A stretch of DNA of 64,000 bases from assembly GCF_030865425.1 (NCBI RefSeq), contig NZ_JAVFCB010000008.1:158465-222464 (forward strand), read 5' to 3'. The stretch's first letter is position 1. The number at the start of each line of letters is the position of its first letter. The DNA is from Microbacterium capsulatum (GTDB taxonomy: Bacteria; Actinomycetota; Actinomycetes; Actinomycetales; Microbacteriaceae). Made by a program: the position numbers and the translations under genes. The notes beneath the pieces are model-generated. The model did no database searches. It had not been told where the DNA came from and saw only the letters and a program-made list of their open reading frames with translations. Shown one piece after another: positions 51,963 to 59,576 of this stretch.

Positions 51963-51980
51963 GTTGTAATCTTACAACAT
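51961..51980. promoter_or_regulatory. Shared palindromic operator with overlapping divergent promoters
   Basis: ATGTTGTAA-TC-TTACAACAT has perfect 9-base arms. Rightward, TAATCT (51967-51972) ends 6 bases before the ATG at 51979. Leftward, TAAGAT (51974-51969) ends 6 bases before the ATG at 51962. Both -10 boxes overlap each other in the palindrome centre and both start codons lie at its edges. Confidence 0.8.
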
Positions 51981-52473
51981 GTCTCAGAACGAAATCGCTG
52001 CGGACATGACTCCGCTCACCGAATTGTCCTTCTCCGTCTCGGGCTACGTGTCGCGTCCGCCCGCGGAGGTGTACGAGGCCGTCGCCGATCCGGCGCAGCT
52101 CTCGCGCTACTTCACGACCGGCGGCGCCCGGGGACGCCTCGACGCCGGCAGCGAGGTCTCCTGGGACTTCGCCGACTTCCCCGGCCGCTTCCCCGTCACC
52201 GTGGTCGAGGCCGCAGCCCCCGAGCGCATCGTGATCGAGTGGGCCGCCGCACCGGGCAGCAACGACAGCGGATCCACCCGCACGGTCTTCGAGTTCGCGC
52301 CCGTCGACGACGGCGCCCGCACCCTCGTCACGATCACGGAGTCGTCGTGGAGCGCCACGTCCGGCGGATCGAAGGCCGCGTTCGGGAACTGCATGGGCTG
52401 GACGGGCATGCTCGCGGCGCTCAAGGCGTGGGTCGAGCACGGGATCAACCTGCGCGAGGGCTTCTACAAGTAG
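51979..52473 (+). CDS. SRPBCC/AHSA1-family protein
   Basis: A 164-residue START/Bet-v1-like protein (GYVSRPPAEVYEAVADPAQL; VSWDFADFPGRF; RTLVTITESSW; TGMLAALKAWVEHGINL). The family has a deep hydrophobic pocket and binds or modifies small hydrophobic compounds. Genes of this kind often sit opposite an ArsR regulator, as here, but their substrates are mostly unknown. Start at the edge of the palindrome. It ends about 160 bases before the deoR-family gene. Confidence 0.88.
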   Translation: MSQNEIAADMTPLTELSFSVSGYVSRPPAEVYEAVADPAQLSRYFTTGGARGRLDAGSEVSWDFADFPGRFPVTVVEAAAPERIVIEWAAAPGSNDSGSTRTVFEFAPVDDGARTLVTITESSWSATSGGSKAAFGNCMGWTGMLAALKAWVEHGINLREGFYK

Positions 52474-52584
52474 GTTCCCCGGTGGCGGAGCGGAGGTGCG
52501 GATCAGCGCCGGAACCGCTCGGCGAGCGTCGCCGATGCCCTGTGGATGACATGATCCGGTCGGACCACTCGGTCTGGTTGCAGC

Positions 52585-52614
52585 GTGTCGTCTCGCTTCG
52601 CTCGCTCAACGACC
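52585..52614. repeat. Half-copy of the CTCGCTCAACGACC palindromic family
   Basis: GTGTCGTCTCGCTTCGCTCG followed by CTCAACGACC is one side of the element seen complete at 55000-55110 and in the 44-kb gap. It lies in the 160-base convergent gap between 52474 and 52633, where I see no gene. Confidence 0.7.
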
Positions 52615-52633
52615 AGGGCGCACTCGGTCCGCG

Positions 52634-53410
52634 TCAGTCAGCGAGCACCACGTCGTAGCCGGCGTCGCGGAGCGCGATCCGGTCCGGCTCGGCGATGCCC
52701 GCGTCGGTGAGGATCGTCGGGAACAGGTCGGATCCGCCGACCGTCGCGAAGGCCGAGGCGCCGACCTTGCCGGAGTCGGCGACGATCACCGCGCGGCGGG
52801 CGCGGCCCGCCATCATCCGGTTCACCGCCGCCTCGCGCTCGTCGTGCGTGGCCGCGCCCGACTCGGCGTCGACCGCGCTCACCCCGATGAAGGCGATGTC
52901 GAGCTTGACCCCGCGCAGCAGCTGCTCGGCGAACGGACCGACCAGCTCGTAGCTGCGCGAATGGATCACGCCCCCGGTCACGACGACCTTGATGTCGGGC
53001 CGGGTGGCGAGCTGCGCGGCGATGTTCACCGCGTTCGTGACGACCGTGAGCCCGTGCTCGGCGAGATCCTCGCGGGCGGCCAGGGCGGCCGCGATCGCGG
53101 TCGTGGTGGTGCCGCCGGAGAGGCCGACGACGGATCCCGGGGCGACGAGGGCGGAGGCGGCGCGCGCGATCCGCTCCTTCTCCTCGGTGCGCTGGTGGCT
53201 CTTGTACCGGATCGGCAGCTCGTAGGCGACGGACTGCGCGACCGCGCCGCCGTGCGTGCGGGTGAGCAGGCGACGCTCGCTGAGGCTGTCCAGGTCGCGG
53301 CGGATCGTCGCGGCCGAGGCGTCGAAGCGCTCCACGAGCTGCTCGACCGAGACGTCGCCCTGCGCGGCCAGCAGGTCCAGGATCGCGGCCAGTCGCTGGG
53401 CGCGGTTCAT
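52634..53410 (-). CDS. DeoR/GlpR-family transcriptional regulator
   Basis: A 258-residue sugar-phosphate-responsive repressor. The N-terminal HTH is RLAAILDLLAAQGDVSVEQL, then FDASAATIRRDLDSL. The effector domain has the family VGLSGGTTTTAIA, VTGGVI, and SAVDAESGAATHDERE motifs. The ATG at 53410 is chosen because GGGAGGG precedes it; the frame stays open to 53479. It is the last gene of the SIS/ROK/PfkB/aldolase operon region but has its own operator-bearing gap. In aga-type systems the AgaR repressor has this role. Confidence 0.9.
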   Translation of the reverse strand: MNRAQRLAAILDLLAAQGDVSVEQLVERFDASAATIRRDLDSLSERRLLTRTHGGAVAQSVAYELPIRYKSHQRTEEKERIARAASALVAPGSVVGLSGGTTTTAIAAALAAREDLAEHGLTVVTNAVNIAAQLATRPDIKVVVTGGVIHSRSYELVGPFAEQLLRGVKLDIAFIGVSAVDAESGAATHDEREAAVNRMMAGRARRAVIVADSGKVGASAFATVGGSDLFPTILTDAGIAEPDRIALRDAGYDVVLAD

Positions 53411-53436
53411 GCGGCTGCCCTCCCTGCCGGCTTCGG

Positions 53437-53485
53437 GGAGCGATGTTCGCTCCGAATTGGGGGGAACGACGACGAACATCGCTCC
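53437..53485. promoter_or_regulatory. Candidate DeoR operator upstream of the deoR-family gene
   Basis: Perfect 13-base arms, GGAGCGATGTTCG (53437-53449) and CGAACATCGCTCC (53473-53485), are 23 bases apart. A third half-site, CGAACACAT, follows at 53487. The core CGAACAT recurs near the start of the operon at 57570. Confidence 0.65.
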
Positions 53486-53522
53486 TCGAACACATAGGGA
53501 ACGGCCGCGGACCTGGAGCGGG

Positions 53523-54392
53523 TCACGACGCGTCCTGCAGGGCGAACAGGCGCAGCAGCCGCGCCGCCTCCCCGGCCACCGCGTCGCGGGCGGGGGCGAG
53601 GTACTTGCGAGAGTCGACGAGGCGCTGATCCTCGTCGAGGCGCTCGCGGATCGCGCGGGTGAAGAACCCGTTCAGGTGCGTCGACACGTTGATCTTCGTC
53701 ATGCCCGAGCGCACCGCGGCGGCGATCGTGTCGTCGGGGACGCCGGAGGATCCGTGCAGCACGAGCGGCACGTCGGATCCGTCGCGACCGGCGCCGCGCA
53801 GCCCGTCGCGGAGGCGGGCGATGAGGTCGAGGTCGAGCGCGGCCGAGCGGTCGAGCATCGCGTGCGAGGAACCGACGGCGACGGCGAGCGCGTCGACCCC
53901 GGTCTCCGCGACGAAGGAGCGCGCCTCGGCCGGATCCGTGCGGACGCCGGGGGCGTGCGCGCCGTCCTTGCCGCCGACCTCGCCGAGCTCGCCCTCGACG
54001 TAGACGTCGGCGGCGTGCGCCCGCTCGACGACCTGCGCGGTGAGCGCGACGTTCTCGGCGTACTCGAGCGTGCCGCCGTCGAACATGACCGAGCCGAAGC
54101 CGAGCGCGATCGCCTCGTCGACGAGCTCGGGCCGCTCGGCGTGGTCGAGGTGCACGGCGACCGGGGTCGCGGCGCGCCGGGCGACCGCGAGGGTCGCGAG
54201 TGCGATCGGCTCGAGACCGCCATGGTAGTCGGCGCAGTTCTGCGAGATCTGCAGGATGACCGGGAGCTCTGCGAGCGCCGACGCGGCGACGAGCGCCTCC
54301 GCGGTCTCCAGATGGATCACGTTGAACGCGCCGATCCCGGTGCCGCGGCGGGCGGCGTCGTGCACGAGGTCGCGGGCGGAGACGAGGGTCAT
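53523..54392 (-). CDS. Class II fructose/tagatose-bisphosphate aldolase
   Basis: A 289-residue zinc-dependent aldolase of the GatY/KbaY/FbaA family. Visible motifs are GAFNVIHLETAEAL, the HLDHAERPE zinc-ligand histidines, VMFDGG, VEGELGEVGGKDG and the LHGSSGVPD phosphate-binding loop. It cleaves tagatose- or fructose-1,6-bisphosphate to triose phosphates. The AAAGGA site and overlap with the PfkB gene show coupling. Beside SIS, ROK and PfkB genes, tagatose-1,6-bisphosphate from galactosamine is the best guess. Confidence 0.9.
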   Translation of the reverse strand: MTLVSARDLVHDAARRGTGIGAFNVIHLETAEALVAASALAELPVILQISQNCADYHGGLEPIALATLAVARRAATPVAVHLDHAERPELVDEAIALGFGSVMFDGGTLEYAENVALTAQVVERAHAADVYVEGELGEVGGKDGAHAPGVRTDPAEARSFVAETGVDALAVAVGSSHAMLDRSAALDLDLIARLRDGLRGAGRDGSDVPLVLHGSSGVPDDTIAAAVRSGMTKINVSTHLNGFFTRAIRERLDEDQRLVDSRKYLAPARDAVAGEAARLLRLFALQDAS

Positions 54393-55519
54393 CGGGGGTC
54401 CTTTCCCTGGACGGGCGGGTTGGACGGACGGAGGTCGTGCGGGGTGGGGCGGTCGAGGATCAGCGCGGCCTCGAGCTCGGGCCAGGAGGGGTGGATCTCG
54501 CCGGCGAGCGGCATGAGCACGGCGGCGGCGGACCAGGCGGTCGCGCGGCGCAGGATCTTCTCGGGATCGGTCTCGCCCTCCGCGAGCAGGACGGCGCACG
54601 CCGCGACGCCGGCGTCGCCCGCGCCGGTGGGGTTGCCCGCGAGCCGGGTCGCGAGTCGCGCGCGCACGATCTCGTCGGCGGTGACCGCGAGCATCCCGTC
54701 GGCGCCGAGCGAGAGCAGGATCAGGGACGCGCCGCGGTGCAGCAGCTCGCACGCGCCGGCAAGTGGATCCGCGATCCCCGTCGCCTCGGCCAGCTCCTGC
54801 GCGTTCGGCTTCAGGACCGTCGCGCCCGCATCGGCCGCGGCGAGCAGCGCAGGTCCGGACGTGTCGGCGATGACGATCGCACCCGCGTCCCGGCCGAGGC
54901 GGATGAGGGACGGGAGAAGGTCGTCCGGGGCGCCGGGAGGGAGGGATCCGGAGACCACGAGGACGGGGCGAGCACCGACGGATCCGGCACCCTTCCCCGG
55001 GGTCGTTGAGCGAGCACCGACGGAGTCGGAGCGAGACGAAACGCGGTCGTCTTCGGAGACGCCGCGTTTCGTCTCGGTCTCGCTGCGCTCGTCCTCGCTC
55101 AACGACCCCGAAACAGAACCGCTGCGCTCGTCCTCGCTCAACGACCGCAGGACCGCAGCCCGCAGCGCGTCCCACTCCGCGTCCGTCGGGTTCACGCCGC
55201 GCTCGTTCACGACCGTGGTGTCGCCGAGGTGCTCGTCGACGAGGGCGACGCTGCGGCGGGTGGCGGCGTGCACGGGCACGAGCTCGTGCGGCACGCCGGC
55301 CGCGGCCAGCTCCGCGGCGAACTCGGTGCCGGTCGCGCCGCCGGCGGTCGCGAGCGCGACCACGGCGGCGCCCTGGGCGTGCGCGACCCGGGCGACGTTC
55401 AGGCCCTTGCCGCCCGCACGGGCGGCTCCCATGTCGGCGCGGTGCGTGCCGCCGGGCACGATCCGCTCGACGTGCCAGGTGAGGTCGAGGGCGGGGTTCG
55501 GGGTGACGGTGACGATCAT
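54389..55519 (-). CDS. PfkB-family 1-phosphofructokinase/tagatose-6-phosphate kinase with repeat-derived insertion
   Basis: A 376-residue ribokinase-fold kinase. The N-terminal TVTPNPALDLTW and GGKGLNVARVA motifs and the C-terminal GNPTGAGDAG anion-hole/catalytic-base motif are intact. Family members are near 310 residues. The extra length lies at about residues 124-184, just before VSGSLPPGAP, and is encoded by a palindromic repeat at 55000-55147. The inserted peptide is polar (SEDERS, ETETKRG, DDRVSSRS). It probably phosphorylates tagatose-6-phosphate or fructose-1-phosphate. It is coupled to the ROK kinase and aldolase genes. Confidence 0.9.
   Translation of the reverse strand: MIVTVTPNPALDLTWHVERIVPGGTHRADMGAARAGGKGLNVARVAHAQGAAVVALATAGGATGTEFAAELAAAGVPHELVPVHAATRRSVALVDEHLGDTTVVNERGVNPTDAEWDALRAAVLRSLSEDERSGSVSGSLSEDERSETETKRGVSEDDRVSSRSDSVGARSTTPGKGAGSVGARPVLVVSGSLPPGAPDDLLPSLIRLGRDAGAIVIADTSGPALLAAADAGATVLKPNAQELAEATGIADPLAGACELLHRGASLILLSLGADGMLAVTADEIVRARLATRLAGNPTGAGDAGVAACAVLLAEGETDPEKILRRATAWSAAAVLMPLAGEIHPSWPELEAALILDRPTPHDLRPSNPPVQGKDPR
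55000..55147. repeat. Nested palindromic repeat inside the PfkB gene
   Basis: Outer arms GGGGTCGTTGAGCGAG (55000-55015) and complement (55095-55110) enclose inner arms CGAGACGAAACGCGG (55033-55047) and complement (55063-55077). The right end is duplicated: a 27-base unit at 55082-55108 recurs at 55121-55147. The kinase frame stays open throughout. Confidence 0.9.
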
Positions 55520-56580
55520 GCGATCTCCCTCGCGCGCAGGGCGGCGCCGAGTATCCCGGCGTTGCCCCGCAGCTGTGCCGGGACCAGGTCGGGGATCCGG
55601 TGGAAGCTGAGGCGTGCCGCGAGCCGGGCGCGCAGCTCGTCGAACAGGGCGCCGCCCGCGCGGGAGAGCCCGCCGGCGATCACGATGGCCTGCGGGGCGA
55701 CGACGGCGGTGAGCTGCGCGAGCGACAGGGCGAGCGCGTCGAGCGCCTCGTTCCACACTCGCGCGGCGATCTCGTCGCCGGCCGCGGCCCGCTCGATGAC
55801 CTCCTTGGCGCCGTCCACCCGCTCGCCGGACTGCTCGGCGTAGCGGCGGGCGATCGCGCCGGCCGAGGCGATCGCCTCGAGGCAGCCACGTGCGCCGCAC
55901 GCGCAGACCGGCTCGTCGGCGACCGGCGAGTGACCGACCTCGCCGGCGTAGCCGCCCGCAGTGAACGGCTTGCCGCCGAGCAGCAGTGCCCCGGCGATCC
56001 CCGTGCCGATGATGAGCACGATCGAGTCCGGATAAGGACGCGCCCCGCCGAGCACGTGCTCGGCCCAGCCGCCCGTGCGGACGTCGTGGTCGAACGCGAC
56101 GGGCAGCCCGAACGCCTCCTCCGCGAGCGCGCGGATCGGGGCGTCCCGCCAGCCCATGTTGCTCGCGAACACGCCGATCCCGGCGACCTCGTCGACGATC
56201 CCCGGCACGACGAGCCCGACCGCGGCGGGCACGACGTCGGGGTGCTCCTCGCGCAGCTGTGCCGCGAGCTCGAGGAGCCGCGCGATCAGCCGCTCGGGCA
56301 GGTCGGCGCCGGGCTCGGGCGTGGGCGTGCGGCGCAGCCCGAGCGCGGTGCCGTCGACGTCGAACAGCGCCGACTTGATGTCGGTGCCGCCCACGTCGAA
56401 CGCGAGCACGGCGGAGCCGGATCCGAGCTCCGCGGGCTCCACGACCCGCGAGACATCACTTTCGACATGAGACACCGCGACAGGCCTGATGTCTCGTGCC
56501 GAATGTGGTTTCTCGCGGGAAGGATCGCCCTCGCGGGAAGAATCGCCCTCGCGGGAAGGGTCGCCCTCAGAGGAGGTCAT
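55516..56580 (-). CDS. ROK-family sugar kinase with repeat-derived N-terminal extension
   Basis: A 354-residue kinase. The ATP/phosphate motif AFDVGGTDIKSALFD begins at residue 60, not the usual 5-10. The zinc-type ROK motif CACGARGCLE is complete, and the sugar-binding DHDVRTGGWAEHV and GTGIAGALL are present. It should phosphorylate a hexose or N-acetylhexosamine such as GalNAc. Residues 1-24 derive from three 18-bp repeats encoding SREGD, and residues 29-44 from a palindrome. The start at 56580 is supported by a nearby AGAGGAGG only weakly, and a later start cannot be ruled out. Confidence 0.87.
   Translation of the reverse strand: MTSSEGDPSREGDSSREGDPSREKPHSARDIRPVAVSHVESDVSRVVEPAELGSGSAVLAFDVGGTDIKSALFDVDGTALGLRRTPTPEPGADLPERLIARLLELAAQLREEHPDVVPAAVGLVVPGIVDEVAGIGVFASNMGWRDAPIRALAEEAFGLPVAFDHDVRTGGWAEHVLGGARPYPDSIVLIIGTGIAGALLLGGKPFTAGGYAGEVGHSPVADEPVCACGARGCLEAIASAGAIARRYAEQSGERVDGAKEVIERAAAGDEIAARVWNEALDALALSLAQLTAVVAPQAIVIAGGLSRAGGALFDELRARLAARLSFHRIPDLVPAQLRGNAGILGAALRAREIA
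56450..56566. repeat. Palindrome and 18-bp tandem repeats in the ROK kinase N-terminus
   Basis: GAGACATCA (56450-56458) and its complement TGATGTCTC (56487-56495) form a hairpin. Next to it, TCGCGGGAAGGATCGCCC and two close variants repeat at 56513, 56531 and 56549 (18-base period). All lie in frame. Confidence 0.85.
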
Positions 56581-56591
56581 GGCGGATCCGG

Positions 56592-57509
56592 TCAGGCGTC
56601 GAGGATGACCGAGCGGGTGAGATTGCGCGGCTCGTCGGGGTTGAGGCCCTTCGCGAGCGCGCGGTCGAGGGCGACGCGGTGCAGCCGGGCGAGGTCGGCC
56701 ATCGGATCGATCGGGTGCTGCACGAAGCGGCCGCCGGTCGCGGCGACCTGGGCGTCGAGGCCCTCGGGCGCGACGCCGAACTGCCAGGTGATGCGGCCGG
56801 GCGCGGCGATCGCGATCGGACCGTGCCGGTAGTCCATCGAGGGGTAGGACTCGGTCCAGGACTGCGAGGACTCCCGCATCTTCAGCGCGGCCTCGTGCGC
56901 GAGGCCGATCGTCCAGCCGCGGCCGAGGAACGTGTACTGCTCGGCGCCGGCGAGGGTCTCGTCGACGTCCGACAGGGCGAGGCGGGCATCGCCGATCGCA
57001 CCGGTGAGGTCCTCCCCGAGGGAGGCGCGGAACAGCGCGAGGGCGGTCGTCGCGAAGCGGGTCTGCACGACCGACTGCTCGTCGGCGAACGGCAGCAGGA
57101 TCGCGTCGTCGACCATGCTCACGAGCGGGGAGGTCACGTCGCCGATGACACCGACCACGCGCGGAGCGGATCCGCCCCTCTTCCTCAGCTCGGAGACGAG
57201 CTCGAGCACCTCGGTGGTCGTGCCGGACCGGGTGAGCGCCACGACGGAGTCGTAGCCGCGGTCCATGAACGCCTCGCTCGCGGCGTAGGCGTCGGTGATG
57301 CCGAAGCCGGCGGTCTCGCGCAGGGCGGCGTAGGACTGCGCCATGAACCACGAGGTGCCGCAGCCGATCACGGCGACGCGCTCGCCCTTCGCGGGCAGCA
57401 GCCTCTGCTCGGCGCGCATGGCGGCTGCGCGCTCCCAGGTGTCGGGCTGCGAGTCGAGCTCGGCGCGCATGTGGGCGCCCGGTGCGAGGCTCTGGTTCGG
57501 ATCGGTCAT
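56592..57509 (-). CDS. agaS: SIS-domain sugar isomerase/deaminase, AgaS-like
   Basis: A 305-residue double-SIS protein. Phosphosugar-binding stretches are GCGTSWFMAQSYAALRE and ALTRSGTTTEVLELV in the first domain and FLGRGWTIGLAHEAALK with SYPSMDYRHGPI in the second. The family comprises isomerases/deaminases of amino-sugar phosphates and FrlB-type deglycases. With a ROK kinase, PfkB kinase, aldolase and DeoR regulator, an AgaS-like galactosamine-6-phosphate to tagatose-6-phosphate step is likely. First gene of the operon; 11 bases ahead of the kinase. Confidence 0.82.
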   Translation of the reverse strand: MTDPNQSLAPGAHMRAELDSQPDTWERAAAMRAEQRLLPAKGERVAVIGCGTSWFMAQSYAALRETAGFGITDAYAASEAFMDRGYDSVVALTRSGTTTEVLELVSELRKRGGSAPRVVGVIGDVTSPLVSMVDDAILLPFADEQSVVQTRFATTALALFRASLGEDLTGAIGDARLALSDVDETLAGAEQYTFLGRGWTIGLAHEAALKMRESSQSWTESYPSMDYRHGPIAIAAPGRITWQFGVAPEGLDAQVAATGGRFVQHPIDPMADLARLHRVALDRALAKGLNPDEPRNLTRSVILDA

Positions 57510-57569
57510 GGCGTTCGTCCTCCTCGGGGAGCGGGCGTGGTGCGAGCAGTCAGGATCCGCGTGGATGCG

Positions 57570-57587
57570 CGAACATGCAAGATCTTA
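57570..57587 (-). promoter_or_regulatory. Promoter region and DeoR half-site of the amino-sugar operon
   Basis: On the minus strand TAAGAT (57582-57587) is a likely -10 box. Just downstream, CGAACAT (57570-57576, as read on the + strand) matches the core of the DeoR operator at 53473. A repressor there would block the operon. I see no strong -35 box. Confidence 0.45.
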
Positions 57588-57711
57588 CGCCAAAACAATC
57601 ACTTTCCGTCACCCCGAGTTTTGGATCCGGGCAGGATCGAGCGACGCGGCGTCCTCGACGAGCCTCGTCACCTCCGTCGCACGCGCCGGCACGTCCCGAA
57701 TCCGACTGCGT

Positions 57712-58278
57712 TCAGTCGCCGTCCCGCGAGACGGGCCGCACGCGGGCGATGGCGATCCGCCCGATCCCCTCGACCTCGATCGTCTCCGACCCGTCGCTCA
57801 GCACGGCATCCTCGCTGTCGAAGCGCTCGCCGTTCACGCGAAGGTCGCCATCGAGCGCGATCACCGCGGTCACCTCGCCGGTGAGGCTGCTGACGAGACG
57901 GCTGCGCTCCACGACCTCGCACACGAGAGAGGCCGCCCCGAACTCCCGGCGCACCATGACGTTGAGATCCTGACTCGGCGCCGTGACACCCACCGCACTC
58001 ACGTCCGTCTCACCGGCGAAGGGAATCGTCTCGAAGCGCGGGATGCTCTGCCGCACACCGTCCACGAGCAGTTCCAGGCCGCCCGCGCTCAGCGGCATCA
58101 GCAGCCGGTCCACACCCGGGTACGCCGAGAAGTCGCCGTCCCCGTCGATGCGCGCGATGCTGAGTCGCCAGTCGAAGTCGGCGTTCGCGGATGCCGGGGC
58201 CACCGCGATCTCACTGGTCTGTCCGCCGCCGTTGCGCCAGGGCGTGACGAGGCGCTCCGATCGAGTGAGAAGTCTCAT
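57712..58278 (-). CDS. hutD: HutD family protein
   Basis: A 188-residue cupin-like protein of the HutD family (LVTPWRNGGGQTSEIAV; DWRLSIARIDGDGDFSAYPG; SRLVSSLTGEV). HutD lies in histidine-utilisation operons and has been proposed to limit their expression; its biochemical role is unclear. It is coupled to hutF (ATGA) and is the last gene of the three-gene operon. Confidence 0.92.
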   Translation of the reverse strand: MRLLTRSERLVTPWRNGGGQTSEIAVAPASANADFDWRLSIARIDGDGDFSAYPGVDRLLMPLSAGGLELLVDGVRQSIPRFETIPFAGETDVSAVGVTAPSQDLNVMVRREFGAASLVCEVVERSRLVSSLTGEVTAVIALDGDLRVNGERFDSEDAVLSDGSETIEVEGIGRIAIARVRPVSRDGD

Positions 58279-59576
58279 CGTGAGAACGCCCCCAGACCGC
58301 GGGCGAGGAGCTGCGCGGGTTCTTCGCCGGAAGCCAGCACACCGTCAGTGACCACGACGCGGCCCCCGACGAACACGCGCGTCAGGTCGGAGGCGGTGGC
58401 GGCGAAGATCAGCTGCTCCGGGTCGGCGCCGACGGTGCGCAGCGAGTCGGTCCGCACCTCGATGAGATCAGCGGGGCCGCCCGGCTCCAACGGGCCCTGC
58501 GCCCAGCCGAGCGAGCGATAGCCGCCGCTGCCTGCCGCATGGAGCGCCTCGGCCGGGCTGAACCGCCCACGCGCACCCGAAGCGAGTCGGTCCTGCATCT
58601 CCAACGCACGCATCTCCAGCATCGCATCCACCACGGCGTTCTGATCCGAGCCGAGCGCGAGCGTCGCTCCGGCGTCCTTCAGCGCCCTCGCCGGACCGAT
58701 GCCGTCACCGAGATCCGCCTCGGTCGTCGGGCACATCACGACCGAGACCCCCGCCCCGCCGAGCAGCTCGATGTCACGATCGGTGAGATGCGTCGCGTGC
58801 ACAGCGCTGAGCCGCGGAGACAGCACCCCGCGCTCCGCCAGCAGTTCGGTGGGTGTCGCTCCGTAGGTCGCGAGGCTCGCCTCGTTCTCCGCCGGCTGCT
58901 CGGAAAGATGGATGTGCACCGGCACATCCCCGGGAAGCCCGGCGACGATCCGCGAGATCTCATCCGGGGTGAGAGCGCGCACCGAGTGAAGAGCGGCACC
59001 GAGTCGAGGGATCCGGCCACGCAGCTCCGACCAGCGCTCGAGGTACCGTTCGGCGCTGTCGTCCCCGAACCTCTGCTGCTCGGGGCTCAACGGCTGTCCG
59101 ATCCCGCCCTGAAGATAGGCGGTGTCCAGAAGGGTGAGCCGGATGCCGACATCGGCTGCGGCAGCGGAGATCGCCTCTTCCATGTCGTGAGCCGCATACC
59201 GCGATCCATCGGGCCGATGGTGCGCGTAGTGGAACTCCCCCACGGCCGTGTAGCCCGCGGTGAGCATCTCTGCGAAGACGGCCCTGGCCAGCTCGTGGTA
59301 GTTCTCGGGGTCGAGTCGGCCGGCTGCTTCGTACATCTGCCGCCGCCAGACCCAGAAGTCACCCCCATCGGCGTGCGTGCGCCCGCGCAGCACCCGATGG
59401 AAGGCGTGGGAATGGGCATTGCCCACCCCGGGCAGCACCGTGCCCAGACTGATGTCGTCCGGCCGGACATCGGTGTCCGCCGTGATCGACGCCACCATCC
59501 CCTCGGCGTCGACCTCGATGCGCACCCGCTCACGCGTGCCGGATGCGGTGACCAGCCGCTCGCACCACAGGCTCAC
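58275..59576 (-). CDS. hutF: Formimidoylglutamate deiminase HutF
   Basis: A 433-residue amidohydrolase that deiminates N-formimidoyl-L-glutamate to N-formyl-L-glutamate in histidine breakdown. Zinc and catalytic motifs are GNAHSHAFHRVLRG, VHIHLSEQ, VHATHLTD and GSDQNAVVD. Length matches HutF. Coupled to the M20 gene upstream and hutD downstream. HutH, HutU and HutI are absent from the window, so the pathway is split or continues elsewhere. Confidence 0.93.
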   Translation of the reverse strand: MSLWCERLVTASGTRERVRIEVDAEGMVASITADTDVRPDDISLGTVLPGVGNAHSHAFHRVLRGRTHADGGDFWVWRRQMYEAAGRLDPENYHELARAVFAEMLTAGYTAVGEFHYAHHRPDGSRYAAHDMEEAISAAAADVGIRLTLLDTAYLQGGIGQPLSPEQQRFGDDSAERYLERWSELRGRIPRLGAALHSVRALTPDEISRIVAGLPGDVPVHIHLSEQPAENEASLATYGATPTELLAERGVLSPRLSAVHATHLTDRDIELLGGAGVSVVMCPTTEADLGDGIGPARALKDAGATLALGSDQNAVVDAMLEMRALEMQDRLASGARGRFSPAEALHAAGSGGYRSLGWAQGPLEPGGPADLIEVRTDSLRTVGADPEQLIFAATASDLTRVFVGGRVVVTDGVLASGEEPAQLLARGLGAFSR

